Origin: Rapana venosa
Taxonomy: Eukaryota > Mollusca > Gastropoda > Neogastropoda > Muricidae
Assembly: GCA_028751875.1 (NCBI GenBank)
Contig: CM054143.1
Location: 68,613,958 to 68,677,957, forward strand
Direction: 5' to 3'
Length of the DNA: 64,000 bases
The notes below the pieces were generated by a model. It was not told the DNA's origin and did not search any database. It saw nothing but the letters and a program-made list of their open reading frames with translations. Position 1 is the stretch's first letter. Each line of letters starts with the position of its first letter. This document shows positions 47,037 through 59,080 of the stretch, piece by piece. The position numbers and the translations under genes were made by a program.

Positions 47037-47128
47037 TGAGGTCAGCAGTAAAAAATTGTCTGCAAATATGACGAAGTGCACAAAAACAATACTGTGACAA
47101 ACAAACTCTGTGGTATTTTCCCCGCCAT
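47037..47128 (-). CDS. Candidate first coding exon (block B copy 2)
   Basis: Same sequence as 30654-30745, including the six-T run, the TGA just before the donor and the GTAAGT donor. The upstream ETS/GC/CCAAT cluster is at 47159-47188. If block B is an assembly duplicate, this is the same locus counted twice. Confidence 0.35.
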
Positions 47129-48041
47129 TTGTATCGAGAAAATGTTAAACAGAGTTGTGATTGGGCGGAAAGTAGAAGGAACCGGAAGGTCAAAAACCAG
47201 TTTGGGTTTGTTTTCTTTTGACTTTCGATTTCCAGCCAGCATATATCAAGAGTCTGTGAGTTTTTATGTTTCTAGCTTTTTTATGATGTAATTTAACTGG
47301 CATTTTTTAGTTATTATTATGATCTTATTCGTAGGATTGTGAAACCTGTCATTACTTCTTAGCAATTATTTCTGGAAGAGAAGAGTGTGTTGGTGTGTGT
47401 GTGTGGAGGATGGTGACCAAGCCAATGACAATGACAAATTCTTTTATTTCGAGGATAAGGAATAAGCACTCATGGCTTTTTTACATCAATTCCCGCCCGA
47501 GGGAAGCATCTTAATAATAACCCCAATACTTTATACTCTCACACAGTAGCAACAAAGGAATAACCCTATTCAAACACCTACCCCACCCTAAAAAAAACAA
47601 ACAAAAACAAACAAACAAAAGAAAAACCCTAAAGACACCCCCCCCCCCCCCCAAAAAAGAAAAAAACCCAACCAAAACAAACAAACAAAGTAAAAATCAT
47701 TAAAAAACCAACCAACAAAAAGAAGAAAAAAAGAAGAAAAAAGAAAAGAAGAAAAACAAACAATCAAGAAGAAGAATAACAACAAAACCAAGAAAAATAT
47801 ACAACAACCAAACTTAATAAGTCATAAAAAATAAACATCGAAACATTGTCATATAGTACATCCCATACATGTTACATATAACAATAAGATATTGAAATAA
47901 GGCATTCAATACAACTTAAGTACAGCCGACAAGCCCAATAAATTTTAAAAAATAAAGTATGAATCCTTTATCAGATACACTAAAACTATAACAAAATGAT
48001 AAAAGGTGAGAGAGACAGACAGAAGACAGACAGAGAGAGAA

Positions 48042-48084
<43 letters not shown>

Positions 48085-49425
48085 AGTGTGTGTGTGTTGT
48101 GTGTGTGGATGTGTGTGTTGTGTGTTGTGTGTGTGTGTGTGTGTGTGGTGTGTGAAGTTCAAGCAAGGAAAATTTTATTCAGATGGTACACATTGAATAA
48201 GCAATGCAGTGCTGTTTTCATCAAGCCATCTATCTAAGACAAATTTCTTAAATGATTATACTTAAATACACATTATTGTCATCTCATTACCATTAAATAG
48301 ACCAGTGAGTGATGGTGTGTGTGCTGTGAGTGTGTTGTGTGTGTGTGTGAGGTGTGTGGTGTGTGTTTTTCACAGATAATATCAAAATATAATTCTCAAA
48401 ACAGTACACCACACCATCATGGGGGGTAATGAGAGAGCGGGGGGAGGGGGTATAGGGGGGGGGGGTAGATATCCAGGGGACCATGACCAGATCTGGAGGA
48501 TGATTTTCTGATCAAAAAACAATAATCCAACATTTTAAACAGTTGGTTTTTAACTGTTGATGTTGTCCCATAATCAGCCTTAAGAAGCTTCAGAGTATAG
48601 AAGGGAAAATTTGCTGATAGTTAAAACAATAAAGAGAAATGAAGCTGGAACACAGTTTGTGTTTTGAGTAACAGATTTTTTCTGTTTGACCGCACTGTGT
48701 GCTGATGTGTAACTATAAAGAAACTGACGCTGACCAAGTTTGTTTTCAGTACAGTTTTTTCTGTTTAGGACCACAACTGTGTGCTGGAGGGAGGGGTGCC
48801 CAACAGGATTGTGGGGTTTTTTTTTTTTAAAAATCAAGACAATTACGTGTGTGTGTTGTGTGTTGTGAGTGTGTGTTATTTACATTTGAATTTGTAAATA
48901 TCTATTACTGTACTGGCTGCTGCAGTTATAGCCTAGATGAATGAAGCGCATGAATTGTTTTTACCAAATATTAAGGCTGTAGCAAATTCCATGTATTAAC
49001 ATTATTATTAATAATATTCTGTATATATCTTTAAAAAAAAATATAAATATTATCTGGTTATGGTTAAGGAGCAAGCATGTATGTATGTAATGTATGTATG
49101 AATGTATGTATGTGTGTGTGTGTGTGTGTGTGTTGTGTTGTGTGTGTGTGTGTGTGTGTATGTGTGTGTGTGTTGTGTGTGTGTTTGTGTTGTGTGTGAG
49201 TGTGAGTGTGAGTGTGGTGTGTGTGAGTGTTGTGTGTGTGTGAGTGTGTATTTGATAAAAAAGAGTGAGGTAAAACAAGTGCAGGTAACCATTACAACTC
49301 ATTCCTATCATAAAAATGATTTTAGTCCAAGATTCAAAACAAAAAAAGTCCACTACAGGATAAAACTTTCGAAGGCAACATTAGGGAATATTTGAGTAAG
49401 ACCATGCCTTTGGCCCTACCTACTG

Positions 49426-49462
<37 letters not shown>

Positions 49463-49677
49463 CCCACACAACACGCACACACACACACACACAGATATAT
49501 ATATAAATATATATATAAATTATAATAATAATATATATATATAAATATATAGATATAATAGATATATAAATAGTTAGGGTTTAGGGTTGTTTTGTTTGGT
49601 TGTTAATTCATAGTGCAGATCTAGAGAGTGTGTGTGTGTGTGTTGTGTGTGTGTGTGTGTGTGTGGGTGTGTTTGTG

Positions 49678-49710
<33 letters not shown>

Positions 49711-50403
49711 TGTGTGTTGTGTGTGTTGTGTTGTCATGCTGTACTTTACAGTTTATAAACAGATTTCTTGGCTTGATTTTTTGTGTCATGTAGGGTTGTT
49801 TTTTTCTCTTCTTTTTGGATTTCCCAGTTTTACTGCTTGTTGTGGTTTTTTAGGTAGGGGTTTGGGGATTTTTCATTTCAATAAGCTGTTTGTTTTATTT
49901 TGTCTCTGACATAGCAAAAATTATTTATGTGGGTGCTTTGTTTTGTTTCGAGCAACAACCAGCCATTCACCAGGATTCTGAACAGCATTGGCATGACGCT
50001 GTTGAACTGCCCTTTGGAAGGCAACATTCCTTCAGGAAATGCTTTAAAAAAATATAATTTATCTATGATTCAAGATAATTGGAAAAAGTACATCCATTCC
50101 ATGTGTAGCACTTTTGTCATTTTGTCCTCCATTCCCAACGGGAAACACAATAATAATAATAAAAATAATAAATACTTAGAATACAGCCCTATATCTTGCC
50201 CCCCCCCTCAAAAAAAAAACCCCCCAAAAACCCCCAAAACCAAAGCGCTTTCCTTCATCCTAAGTCCTTTTTTTTCCATGCAGACAGTTACAATAAATAG
50301 ATTTTTACAAATACAAATGTAAACCGACATAACAAAAACTCCACTACCTTAATAGTTTTACAAATTCAAATGTAAACCTACATGGTTTTTACAACTCAAA
50401 TGT

Positions 50404-51451
50404 AAACACACGACACTCACACACACCAACACACACCATATCACACACATGCACACACACTCCAAAACGCGAACACACACGCACACACACGCACGCACAC
50501 CTACACACATACACACACACACACGCACACACACACACACGCCACGCACGCACGCCCCATGACACACACACACGCACACACAACACACATACACACACAC
50601 ACTGCACGCCAAACAGCACGCCCATACACACACACACACACACACACCGCACGCACGCACGCACACATACACACACACACGCACACACACACACACACAC
50701 ACACGCACGCACGCATCTCACGCACGACGCATACATACACACACACCATACACTACACACCCACACACACGCTACACACACACACATTACAGGTGGTACA
50801 ACCCGGCAGGGTGATGGGGGGGGGGAGGGGGGTTGGGGGGGGGGGGGGGAATTGGGTTGTGAGGGCAGGGACAGAAAAATGGAGATGAAGCACGAGGGGA
50901 AAACTTAGGTTAGAAATAATGTGTCTTTAGGCTGAGGACTTAAAAGCATCAAAGTAAGCTTTTGCGAAGAGATAGAGAGGCCATCCAGATCGATGGACCA
51001 GAAACAGAGAAAGACCACGGCCAACAGTGGATTGGCCTGAATCTAGGTATATGTAAGCCAATGGTATCTGCAGCAGAGCGGAAGGGAACGAGAAGGAGTG
51101 TACAGGTGAAGAACATTCACAAGGGTAGGAGGGTGCTGGTTTTGGTGCGACATTTGTAACAGGGGTAACAGATCTTATAGTTTACTCTCTGTGGCACAGG
51201 CAACCAGTGGAACGATCGCAAGAGAGGAGCGTGTGCTCAGATTTTTTCTTTCTGAGAACTAACCGAGCTGCAGAGTTTTGGTATACGTTGAAGAGGGTGA
51301 TAGAGATATCTGGCAGAACTAGTCCAGAAGAGAATTGCAATAGTCCAGACGTGAGAGAATGAAGAGGTTGACTAGATATTTTCACAGCAGTTAGATAGAG
51401 GGACAGACGTATTGCCGAAATCTATGAACTGTTGTGACGGAAGAGAAGTTT
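50404..51451 (-). mobile_element. CR1/L2-like LINE 3' region with (CA)n, antisense (block B copy 2)
   Basis: Same as 34024-35068: the CA array at 50407-50790, poly-G at 50816-50849, then the NSAARLVLRKKKSEHT segment on minus at 51182-51385. It is cut at 51451 by the TC tract. Confidence 0.8.
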
Positions 51452-53940
51452 CTCCTCTTTCTCCCCTCTCTCCTCCCTCCCCTCTCTTGCCCCCCCTCTC
51501 TCTCCCCCACTCTTTCTCTCCCCCACCCCCTCTCTCTCGTCTCTCTCCCTCTCTCTCTCCCTCTCACCCACTCTCTCTCCCCTCTCTCTCCCCTCTCTTT
51601 CTCCCTCTACCCTCTCTCTCCCTCCCTCTCTCTCCCCCTCTCTTCCCTTCTCTCCCCCTCTCTCTCCCTCTCTCCCCCCCTCTCTCTCTCTCACCCCCTG
51701 TCTCCCTCTCTGGCTCCCCCCTCTCTCCCCCTCTCTCTCCCCCTCTCTCTCCCTCTCTCTCTTCCTATCTCTCTCTCTCTCCCTCTCTCTCTCCCTCCCT
51801 CTCTCTGCCTCCCTCTTTCTCTCCCTCTCTCCCCCTCTCTCTCCTCGCTCTCTCTCCCTCTCGCCCAATCTCTTTCTCTCCCCTCCCCCTCTCTCTCCCC
51901 ACCTCTCTCTCTCTCTCTCACCGTCCCACTCTCTCTCCGTCTCTCTCTCCCTCTCCACCCCCTCTCTCTCTTTCCACCCTCTCTCTGTCCCTCTCTCTCC
52001 CTCCCTCTCTTTCTCTCCTCTCTCTCCATCTCTCTCTGTCCCTCTCTCTCTCCCCACTGTCTCTCTCCCCCTCTCTCTCCCCTCTCTCTCCCCCCCTCTC
52101 TCTCCGTCTCCCCCTCTCTCTCCTTCCCTCTCTTTCTCAACTCTCTCTCTGTCCCTCTCTCTCCATCTCTCCCTATCTCCTTCCTCTCTCTCCCTCTCTC
52201 CCCCCTCTCTCCCCCCTCTCTCTCTTCCTCTCTCCCCCTCTCTCTCTTAAGCCCTCTCTCTCCCTCTCTTTCTCCCTCTTTCTCTCCCTCTCTCTCTCCG
52301 TCTGTCTCTCTCCCTCGCTCTCTCTCCGACTCTCTCTCCCTCTCCCACTCTCTCTCCCTCGCTCTCTCTCCCACTCTCTTTCCCTCTCCCCCTGTCTCTG
52401 CGTCTCGCTCTCCCCCCTCTCTCCCTCTTTCTCTCCCTCTCTCTCTGTCCCTCTCTCTGTCCCTTTCTCTCCCCCTCTCTCTCCATCTCTCCTTCTCTCT
52501 CTCCCTCTCTCTCTCCCTTTTCTCCCCCCCTCTCTCTCTCCCCCTCTCTCTCTTCCTCTCTCCCCCTCTCTCTCTTAAACCCTCTCTCTCTCTCCCTCTC
52601 TCTCTCCTCTCTCTCCGTCTCTCTCTCTCCCTCGCTTTCTCTCTCTCCCACTCTCTTTCCCTCTCCCCTGTCTCTCCGTCTTGCTCTTCCCCTCCTCTCC
52701 CTCTCTCACCCCCTCTCTCTCCTCTCTTGTCTCTCCCTCTCTCCTTCGCTCTATCTTCCTCTCTCTCTCCCCTCTCTCTGTCCCTCTCCCTCTTTCTCTC
52801 CCTATCTCTCTCCTTCGCTATCTCGCTCGCTTTCTCCCTCGCTCTCTCTGGTCCCCCTCTCTCACTCTCTTCTCCCCCCTCTTTCTCTCCCCCCTTCTCT
52901 CCTCCCTTGCTCTCTCTCCCACTCTCTTTCGCTCCATCTCCCCCTCTCTCTCCCTCTCTCTCTCTCCCCTCTCTCTCTCCCCTGTCCCCTGATTTCTTCC
53001 CCCTCTCTCTCTCTCCCTCTCTCTCTGTCCCTCTCCCCTCTCTCTCCCTCCCTCTTTTCTCTCCCTCCCTCTCTCATCTCTCTCTGTCCCTCTCTCTCTT
53101 CCCCTCCCTCTCTCTCCCTCTCTCTCCCGCCCTCTCTTTCTCTCCCTCTCTGTCCCCCCCCCTCTCTCTCTTCCCCTCTCTCTCTCCCTCTCTCTCTCCG
53201 TCCCTCTCTCTCTCTCTCCCTGTCTCCCACCTCTCTTTCCTCGCTCACCTCTCCCTCTCCCCTCCCCCCCTCTCTCTCTCTCCCTCTCCCTGTCTCTTTC
53301 TTTCTACCTCTCCCTCACTCTGTCTCTACCCTTCTCTCCCTGTCCCTGTCTCTCTCTGTGCCCTCCCTCTCTCTCCCTCCCTCTCCCTCGCTCACCCCCT
53401 CTCTCTCCCTCTCTTTATCTCCCCCCCCTCTCTCTCCACCTCTCTCTGTCCCTCTCTCTCCCCCTCTCTCCACCTCTCTCTGTCCTCTCTCTCTCCCCCC
53501 TCTCTTTCTCTCCCTCTCTCTCCTCATCTCTCTCCATCGCTCTCTCCCTCTCTCTCTCCCTCCCTCTCTCTGCTCCGCTCTCTCTCTCCCTCACTCTCTC
53601 CCTTTCTCTCCCTTGCTCTCCATCTCTCTCTCTCCCCCCCCCCTCCCGTCTCTCTCCCGGCCCCCATCTCTCTCCGTCTCTCTTTCTCCCTCTCTGTCCC
53701 CCCTCTCTCTCTCCCTCTCCCTCTCTCTCCCTCTCTTTCTCTCCCTCCCTCTCGCTCCCCCCTCTCTCTCCCTATCTCCCTCCCCCACTCTCTCCCTATC
53801 TCCCTCCCCCACTCTCTCCCCCTCTCTCACTCGCTCTCCCACCCTCTCTCCCACTTCTTTTACTCTCCCTCTCCCCCTCTCTCTCCCTCCCTCCTCTCTC
53901 TCTCCCCGACCCCCCTCTCTCTCCGTCCTCTCTCCCCTCT
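51452..53940. repeat. TC-rich pyrimidine tract, about 2.5 kb
   Basis: CTCTCTCTCCCTC variants without any other sequence. A plus frame of 922 codons and minus frames of up to 227 codons are artefacts of this composition. Mirror-symmetric polypyrimidine of this kind can form triplex DNA. Confidence 0.97.
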
Positions 53941-54108
53941 AATAATAATAATATATGGAATTTATATAGCGCTGAATTTTTTAAAAAAACAAACAAATCG
54001 AAGCGCTTGCACTCAATCATTTACAGGCATGCAACTCTCCTTAAACATAATGAACAACAGATTTCAAAACCATGCGCGCGCACGCATGCACGCACACACA
54101 CGCATGCA

Positions 54109-54168
<60 letters not shown>

Positions 54169-55619
54169 GGAACAACACTTAGAAAGTGAAAGATGCTGTT
54201 GAAAATTAGGGACAGATATTTGGGGGGAAAGTCTCAGGTAGGAAATAAGTGTGTTTTGAGGCTGGATTTGAAGGTATCAAGTGAAGGTTTTTTGGCAAAG
54301 GAAAGAGTGTCATTCCAGGTGGATGGACCAAACGAGAAAGCGACGGGCCCCAGTGGTTTTTTTGAATCTGGGTGTTCAAAGCAAAAAGTACCTGGGCTGA
54401 ACGAAAGGGGGGGGATGGGTTACAGGAAGACAGTTCGAGAAAGGGGGGGCAGATTTTTGGGGGGGCTTTTAAACAGAGGGTATGATTTTTATCCAGTCTT
54501 TGTGAACAGGAGCCAGTGAAGAGATCGCAGAAGAGGAGTGATGGTTCAGATTTTTTCTAAGGACCCGTCGGGTGCAAGTTTTGTAGCGTTGAAGAGAGTG
54601 GTAGATGATCCTGGTGGCCCGCCAAAAGAGAATTTTCAGTAGTCTAAACGGAAAGAATGAAGTTGACAAGTGGGGAATTGCATCAGTGGAAGATATTGCG
54701 AAACGCGCTTAGCCGTAATTGATAGTAGCAAGAAATGGGAGGGCCCGGGGGATGAATTTTTTATAGAGGTGTTTGTCAAGAACTACTCCTAAATACTTTC
54801 CCGAGTTGGACAAGGAACTGAATTTGCCGATTTCTATTGAACTTTTGCGATAGAGGAAAGTTTATGTTGGGTCCCTATGAGCATGGCTTCGGTTTTATCG
54901 GCATTAAGTTGTAACTTGTTCTGAGTCATCCAGTTTAGAATGTCTTGAAGGCAGTAGGACATATTTGTCAGGAGGGAAGGCAAGTTTTCAACAGTATCAC
55001 TGCACTGAAGCTGAGTATCATCGGCATAGAAATGATGATCAATATGGTGGTTGTTTATTATATGTGAGAGTGGAGCAGTGTAGAGAGTAAAGAGAACAGG
55101 GCCCAGGACTGATCCCTGCGGGACTCCACATTCCATTTTGACAGGTTTTGATTGAATTTTGTTTACAATAACTTTCTGGAACCTGTCTGTGAGGTATGAA
55201 GTAAACCAGGTGAGGGCTGAGCCGTTAATACCAAACGTATTTTGGAGACGAGAAAGAAGAATTGAGTGATCTATGGTATCAAAGGCTGCAGATAAGTCAA
55301 GAAGAGTGAGGAGGGAGATTTTTCCTGCATCAGAAGCAAGTAGAAGTGTATCTAAAGTGTGGACTAGGGTGGTTTCGGTGCTGTGGTTGGGGCGATAGGC
55401 AGATTGAAAAGTGGAAAGGAGATCATTGGAATGAAGGTGACTGTTGAGCTGTTTGAGAACAACTTTTTCTAGTACTTTAGAGACAAAGGGTAAGTTTGAG
55501 ACAGGCCTATAATTCTTCAGAATGTTGGGATCGAGGTCGTGCTTTTTCAGTAGTGGTGTGACTATTGCTGTTTTAAGAGCTGATGGAAAATTTCCTGACA
55601 CAAGAGATGAGTTTACTAT
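53941..55619 (-). mobile_element. CR1/L2-like LINE with intact reverse-transcriptase palm, 5'-truncated
   Basis: The minus frame is open from 55619 to 54834. It has NYRPVSNLPFVSKVLEKVV, LLDLSAAFDTIDHS (first catalytic aspartate, about 55266-55286), CGVPQGSVLGPVLF (about 55095-55130) and FYADDTQL (catalytic YADD at 55017-55028). These are the motifs of a non-LTR reverse transcriptase of the CR1/L2 group. The frame breaks at 54834; the C-terminal part to about 54200 is shifted but recognisable. The 3' region holds (TG)n (complement at 54085-54167) and ends GCGCTATATAAATTCCATAT plus (ATT)n at 53941. The endonuclease is missing: the 5' end runs straight into TC tract. Best-preserved coding part in the window, but a dead copy. 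Confidence 0.92.
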
Positions 55620-55875
55620 TTTCCCTCTCTCTCCCTCTCTCTCTCTCCCTTTCTCTCTCCCTCTCCCCGCTCTCTCCCTCCAACGCTTTCTCCCCCTCTC
55701 TCTCTCCCCCTCTCTCTGTCCCTCTCTCTCTCCCTCCCCCCTCTCTCTTTCCCTCTCTCTCCCCTTCTCTCTCCCCTTCTCTCTCTCTCCCCTCTCCCAC
55801 TCTTCCCCTCCCTCTCTCTCCACCCCTCTCTCTCTCTCCCTCTCTCTCCACCCCCCCTCTCTCTCTCCCCTCTAT
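55620..55875. repeat. TC-rich tract between two LINE fragments
   Basis: CTCTCTCCCTC variants. To its left is the truncated 5' end of one LINE, to its right the truncated 5' end of another in the opposite orientation. Confidence 0.95.
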
Positions 55876-56698
55876 GGTGAAACCAATAGATTTCCAATAT
55901 ACATTAACTCAGCTGTTCAATGTATACGCTATTGGCTCAACATTTTGGAAATGGGGGAATCAAGATTACCCTTCAAAGCGTATAAAATGCTGTTCGAGTT
56001 AGATAGTAAGGGCAAGAAGAATTGGGTGACTGATGTACGTATTTGTTTGCAGGAATATGGCTTTGGTGATGTGTGGATGAATCAAGGTGTGGGAAGTGTA
56101 AAGGCATTTTTAAGAATTTTTCAACGTTTAGTTGACTGCATATGGCAGAAGTGGAGTGAACATGTTCAAAATAGCACAATGTTTGATTTTTATAGATTAT
56201 TTTGTAGCTCACATGAGATGAAGTTGTATTTGATTTCAGATATGGACAGGCATTTGAAAATAGGGACCACAAGGTTTAGGTTGGGTATTTCAAGTTTAGC
56301 CACTCATCACTTTCGATATAGAGATTGTAATGACATTGATTTGATATGTCCTCTCTGTAAAAGTGGTAAAGATGATGAGTTACATTTAGTTCTGTGCTGT
56401 CCATTTCTTAAGGAGCTCAGAGATAAGTTTATTTCACCTAAATATTTTCGACAGCCTTGCACGTTCAAGTTAACTTTGCTGATGTCCTCTGCAAGACATA
56501 ACGATATTTAGAACCTGTCTCACTTCCTTCACAAAGCCTTCAAGCTGAGAGAAATTGCAACATCATAGTTCGTTATTATGACTCTCATATTGTTGATTGT
56601 ATGTTTGTTTTTAATGTTTCTGATGATTTGGTTTTTGTGGTTCACTTTCCCCTTCAATATAGGGCTATGGCCTAATATTAAACATCCGAATCCGAAGC
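55876..56698 (+). mobile_element. LINE C-terminal fragment with CCHC finger, different family
   Basis: The plus frame to 56511 gives RYWLNILEMGESRLPFKAYK, WVTDVRICLQEYGFGDVW, MNQGVGSVKAFLRIF, HLKIGTTRFRLGISSL, then CPLCKSGKDDELHLVLCC (56347-56400), a C-x2-C-x8-H-x4-C pattern found at the end of several non-LTR reverse transcriptases. A TAG at 56509 interrupts; NLSHFLHKAFKLREIATS continues the family text after it. The 3' terminus is CTAATATTAAACATCCGAAT CCGAAG, then TC tract. Truncated at the 5' side inside TC tract. Clade not fixed. Confidence 0.8.
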
Positions 56699-57768
56699 CC
56701 CCTCTCTCTCCTCGCCCCTCTCGCGCCCTCCCTCTTTCTCTCCCTCTCATCCCCACTCTCTCCCCGCTCTCTCTCCCTCGTCCTCCCCTCTCTCTCGTCT
56801 CCCCCTCTGTCCCCCCTCTGTTCTCTCCCCCTCCCTCTCCCTCCCCCTCTCTCCCTCCTTCTCTCTCTCCCCCCTCCTCTCTCCTCCCTCTCTCATCCTT
56901 CTCTCCCTATCTCCTCCTCCCTCTCTCTCCCCCTCGCTCTCCAACACTCTCTCTCCCTCTCTCTCCTCGCTCCTCCCTCTCTCTCCCTCGCTCGCTCTCC
57001 TCTTCGCTCCCCCTCTCTCTCTCTCCACGCTCTCTCCCTCCTCCCCCTGTCTCTCCGGCTCTCTCTCCCCCGTCTCTGGTTTCAACCTCTCCTCCCTCTG
57101 TCTCTAACCTTCTCTCCCTGTCCCTGTCCTCTCTCTGTCTGCCCTCCCTCTCTCCTCTCTCTCCTCTCTCTCCTTCTCACTCCCTCTCTTATCTCTCCCC
57201 TGTCTCTCTCTCGCCCGTCTCGTCCCCCTCCTCTCCCTTGCTCTATCTCCCTCTCTCTCTTTCCTCCCCTCCCTCTCCCCCCTCCCTTCTCCCTCCCTCG
57301 CCTCTCCCCGCTCGTCTCTCTCCCACCTCTCCCGCCCTCCTTCTCTCCCCCTCTCTCACTTCGCTCTTTCCTCTCTCCCACTACTCTTTCTCTCCATCTC
57401 CCACCTCTCTCCCTCCCTCTTCTCTCTCTCCCACCGAGCCCCCATCCCTTTCTCCTCTCTCCCCTCTCCCCGTCTCCTCCCTCCACTCTTTCTCTCCCTC
57501 TCTCGCCCCTTCTCTCTCGTTCTTCCCCTCTCTCTCTTTTTCCCCTCTCTCTCTCCCTCTCTCTCCAACCCTCTCTCTCGTTCTCTCCTCGCTCTCTCCC
57601 CCTTCTCCCTCTATCTCTCCCCCCATGCCGCCCTCTTGCCTCCCTTCTCATCTCTGCCCCCTCTCTCTCCCCCCCCTCTATCTCCCTCTCTTCCCTCTCT
57701 CTCCCACCCACCTCTATCGCCCTCTCTCTCCCCATACCCCCTCTCTCTCCCCCTCTCTTCTCCCCTAG
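56699..57768. repeat. TC-rich tract, about 1.1 kb
   Basis: As 51452-53940, with more single-base variants. It switches to purines at 57768. Confidence 0.95.
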
Positions 57769-57866
57769 AGAGACAGGGAGAAGAGAAGGTGGAGAGAGAG
57801 GGGGGGGAGGTGAGAGAGAGGGGAGAAAGGGGAGAGGAGAGACAGAGAGAGAGAGGTGCGAGGGGA
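57769..57866. repeat. GA-rich tract, inverted relative to the TC tract before it
   Basis: AGAGAGACAGGGAGAAGAGA follows CTCTCTTCTCCCCT directly, so pyrimidines and purines meet head to head and could fold into a long hairpin. Confidence 0.9.
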
Positions 57867-57960
57867 AACTGATGACAAAATTTACAAAACCGCATACCAC
57901 ACGGGTCTGGATGTGAAAAAGCTCACGAGTGCTTTCCATTATCCTCGATATAAAAAAAAA
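57867..57960 (+). mobile_element. SINE family S1, tail fragment
   Basis: GATGACAAAATTTACAAAAC, CACACGGGTCTGGATGT and CATTATCCTCGATATAAAAA are the complement of the S1 tail at 3165-3245. The head is missing. A GA tract precedes and AAAT plus TC tract follow. Confidence 0.75.
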
Positions 57961-58168
57961 TAAATAAATAAAATCTCCCCTCTCTCTCCTCCCTCTTCCC
58001 TAGTTCCATCCCCCTCTCCTCTCCCTCTTTCCCTCCCCCTCTCTCTCTCTCTCTCTAGCGTTCTCACCCCGCCCCTCCCCCCCCCTCTCTCTCCTCTCTC
58101 TCTCTCGCGCGCCCTCTCTCCCCCTCTCTGCCCCCCCTCTCTCTCCCTCTCTCCCCCCCCCCCCCCCG
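57961..58168. repeat. TC-rich tract ending in poly-C
   Basis: AAATAAAT, then CTCTCTCC variants, with 17 C at the end. Confidence 0.95.
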
Positions 58169-58859
58169 CTCTTGAAAATGTGGACAGTTGGAGTGCAGTG
58201 GTCGTGTTGAAATGTGACTGACTGAGGTATGTATAGTGTATGAGTGCATCATGAGACATTATCAAGATGTTGAGAAGGTCAGTTGTTGTTCTCTAATTCA
58301 CAATTGAATATTTACATTATAACAAGAAAAAAACCCAACCAGATTCCCGTAACACCAACTGTCCATCAGTCTACCGCCTTCATTGTAGATTGGGCAAGTT
58401 GCACGTGCTTAGTTCCTGAGATGGCTTGCACGGTCGTGGATACAGGCTAAATTTACATGTCCTGAATTTGTGTGGTGTCACTGTTGCTAGTGTGAACACT
58501 AGTGTGGTACTTGTAGTGGAACATTGGGCTGCCGTTCAAACACAGGCGCCTGAAAGTTTACCTTTAAAAATGATGTCTGTTTCTCCTCAAAGAAAACATG
58601 CTCTGTTTTATTGCTGGCGATTGATCAAATGCAACAAGGTTTACAAGCTGCATCTGCACCATAGAAAACAATATCGTGAAAAGTTTGTGTAACCTAGAGA
58701 CAATTTTCTCACGTTTCTTTACTGAAGTCACCAACTGAGAAGACACTGTAATGTGCATGCAGAAGACAAATCATTAATGTTGGCAGATAGAGCGCTTGTA
58801 AAAAACTGGAAGTCGACTGAACAGAGCTCTTAACCTCAGTTTATTTATTTATTTATTTA
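58169..58859. other. Unassigned, includes one half of a short dispersed pair
   Basis: 58409-58475 (GAGATGGCTTGCACGG, ACAGGCTAAATTTACATGTC) is similar to 59398-59462. The plus frame 58426-58692 (88 codons) has no motif. Confidence 0.45.
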
Positions 58860-59080
58860 TTCTTGTATATCGAGATAATGGAATAAGCACCATGAGCTTT
58901 TTTACATCAGTCCCCACGGTGTATTGCGGTTTTGTTAATTTGGTCATGTTTCCACCAGCACACACTGCCTACTCTCCGAAAAGTGAACATGATTAGCGCG
59001 TGCCCAAGATGTTCTGTCGTACACGGGCCCGGTTTATAGTCGCATCCAAAGACTTATTGTGGTGAGGAGCCAAAGGTGGG
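58860..59080 (-). mobile_element. SINE family S1, diverged
   Basis: TATCGAGATAATGGAATAAG, GAGCTTTTTTACATCAGTCC, CCGAAAAGTGAACATGATTA and AAGATGTTCTGTCG follow the S1 order. The tRNA-like head is not recognisable. Confidence 0.8.

Larger units (their letters stand above)
43007..51451. repeat. Direct duplication block B, copy 2
   Basis: Repeats 26687-35068 with its SINEs, microsatellites, candidate exon and LINE fragment. The first 480 bases (43007-43488) differ from copy 1 by many indels and look better formed here. The right end is abrupt: GAGAAGTTT at 51451 is followed by pure TC tract, where copy 1 continues as LINE. Confidence 0.95.

Noticed and set aside
51434..54202. Open frame of 922 codons, and other long S/L/P or R/E/G frames in TC/GA tracts
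   Set aside because: Composition artefact: TC repeats contain no stop codons in several frames. No domain or codon pattern of a gene.
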